Shown: positions 4,945-5,349 of the stretch, piece after piece
Layout of the letters: the number at the start of each line of letters is the position of its first letter
Position numbering within the stretch: the first letter of the stretch is position 1
Origin: Actinomycetes bacterium
Lineage (GTDB): Bacteria > Actinomycetota > Acidimicrobiia > Acidimicrobiales > Acidimicrobiaceae
Assembly (NCBI GenBank): GCA_021823045.1
Contig: JAKAPB010000171.1
Span: forward strand, 1 to 5,349
Length of the DNA: 5,349 bases
Direction: 5' to 3'
The notes under the pieces: model-generated
Told to the model about the DNA's origin: nothing
Seen by the model: the letters and a program-made list of their open reading frames with translations, nothing else
Database searches by the model: none
Program-made: the position numbers and the translations under genes

Positions 4945-5349
4945 GTGAGACAGGCCAAGTCCTCAAGGGTTGTTGTCGTAGATTTCGGGGCCCAGTACGC
5001 CCAGCTCATCGCCAGGCGTATAAGAGAGCTGCACGTCTACTCTGAGATTGTCCCGTACTCGATAAAAGCGGAGGGCCTATTAGAAGATCCGCCGAAGGCA
5101 ATAATCCTTTCAGGGGGTCCGAAGTCGGTCAATGAAATTGCCGCCCCAACTTTGGATCCTAAGATTTTCGACCTTGGAATCCCGATCCTTGGGATCTGCT
5201 ATGGAGCGCAGCTGCTAGCGGTGTCGTTGGGCGGCAGAGTCGAGCGAAACGAATCTGGCGAGTATGGCAGGACTGAGCTTCGGCGCACCGGGTCCGATAC
5301 TTTACTAGGGACCACGCCAAACTTGCAGAAGGTGTGGATGAGTCAAGAT
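4945..5349 (+). CDS. guaA: GMP synthase (glutamine-hydrolysing), N-terminal part, truncated by window end
   Basis: GuaA converts XMP to GMP using ATP and glutamine. The 135 codons visible are the class I glutamine amidotransferase domain: VVDFGAQYAQLIARRIRE (11-28), SGGPKSV (56-62), the nucleophile elbow GICYGAQ (83-89) with Cys85, and EYGRTEL (106-112). The catalytic His/Glu, the ATP pyrophosphatase domain and the dimerisation domain lie beyond the window. The start is GTG at 4945-4947, directly preceded by an in-frame TAA. No good Shine-Dalgarno sits at normal distance, so translation probably depends on coupling to guaB3, whose stop is seven bases upstream. The last residues read VWMSQD where most GuaA proteins have VWMSH followed by G/N-D. 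Together with guaB3 this forms a GMP-synthesis operon. Confidence 0.95.
   Translation, partial: MRQAKSSRVVVVDFGAQYAQLIARRIRELHVYSEIVPYSIKAEGLLEDPPKAIILSGGPKSVNEIAAPTLDPKIFDLGIPILGICYGAQLLAVSLGGRVERNESGEYGRTELRRTGSDTLLGTTPNLQKVWMSQD

Overview
The window looks like a chromosomal housekeeping segment from an actinobacterium of moderate G+C. GuaB3, the CBS-less IMP dehydrogenase paralog, followed directly by guaA is a typical actinobacterial (also cyanobacterial) pairing, and PstS is a lipoprotein with a Ser/Thr linker. The balanced base composition and frequent TTG/GTG starts fit a lower-GC lineage such as Acidimicrobiia. That placement is inference, not something the sequence proves.

Layout. 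The left two thirds is a minus-strand phosphate-uptake operon, read right to left: pstB (ATPase, 3369-2530), pstS (phosphate-binding lipoprotein, 2415-1246), pstC (permease, 1105-41), then the first 13 codons of a probable pstA (39-1) running off the edge. A divergent intergenic region (3370-3773) follows. The right third is a plus-strand purine operon: guaB3 (3774-4937) and the N-terminal glutaminase part of guaA (4945-5349, truncated by the window end).

How it works together. PstS captures phosphate outside the membrane, PstC and PstA form the channel, and PstB powers transport. GuaB3 is an IMP dehydrogenase-family enzyme, and GuaA converts XMP to GMP. The two operons share only the intergenic region.

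Regulation is the most interesting part. Upstream of pstB there are three hexamers spaced exactly 11 bp (GTTCAC type, read toward pstB). This is the layout of an actinobacterial PHO box, with a TANNNT -10 candidate 10 bp further on. The predicted pstB leader contains a 9-bp hairpin whose only non-Watson-Crick pair is a U.G wobble on the pstB-sense strand. A strong intrinsic terminator lies between pstS and pstC, and pstC and probably pstA start with TTG whereas pstB and pstS start with ATG. Together these suggest graded expression within the operon (PstB/PstS high, permease low). I see no mobile element, CRISPR array, tRNA or rRNA, and no clearly novel multi-gene system. The unusual content is the gene order (pstB first) and the cis-regulatory architecture.
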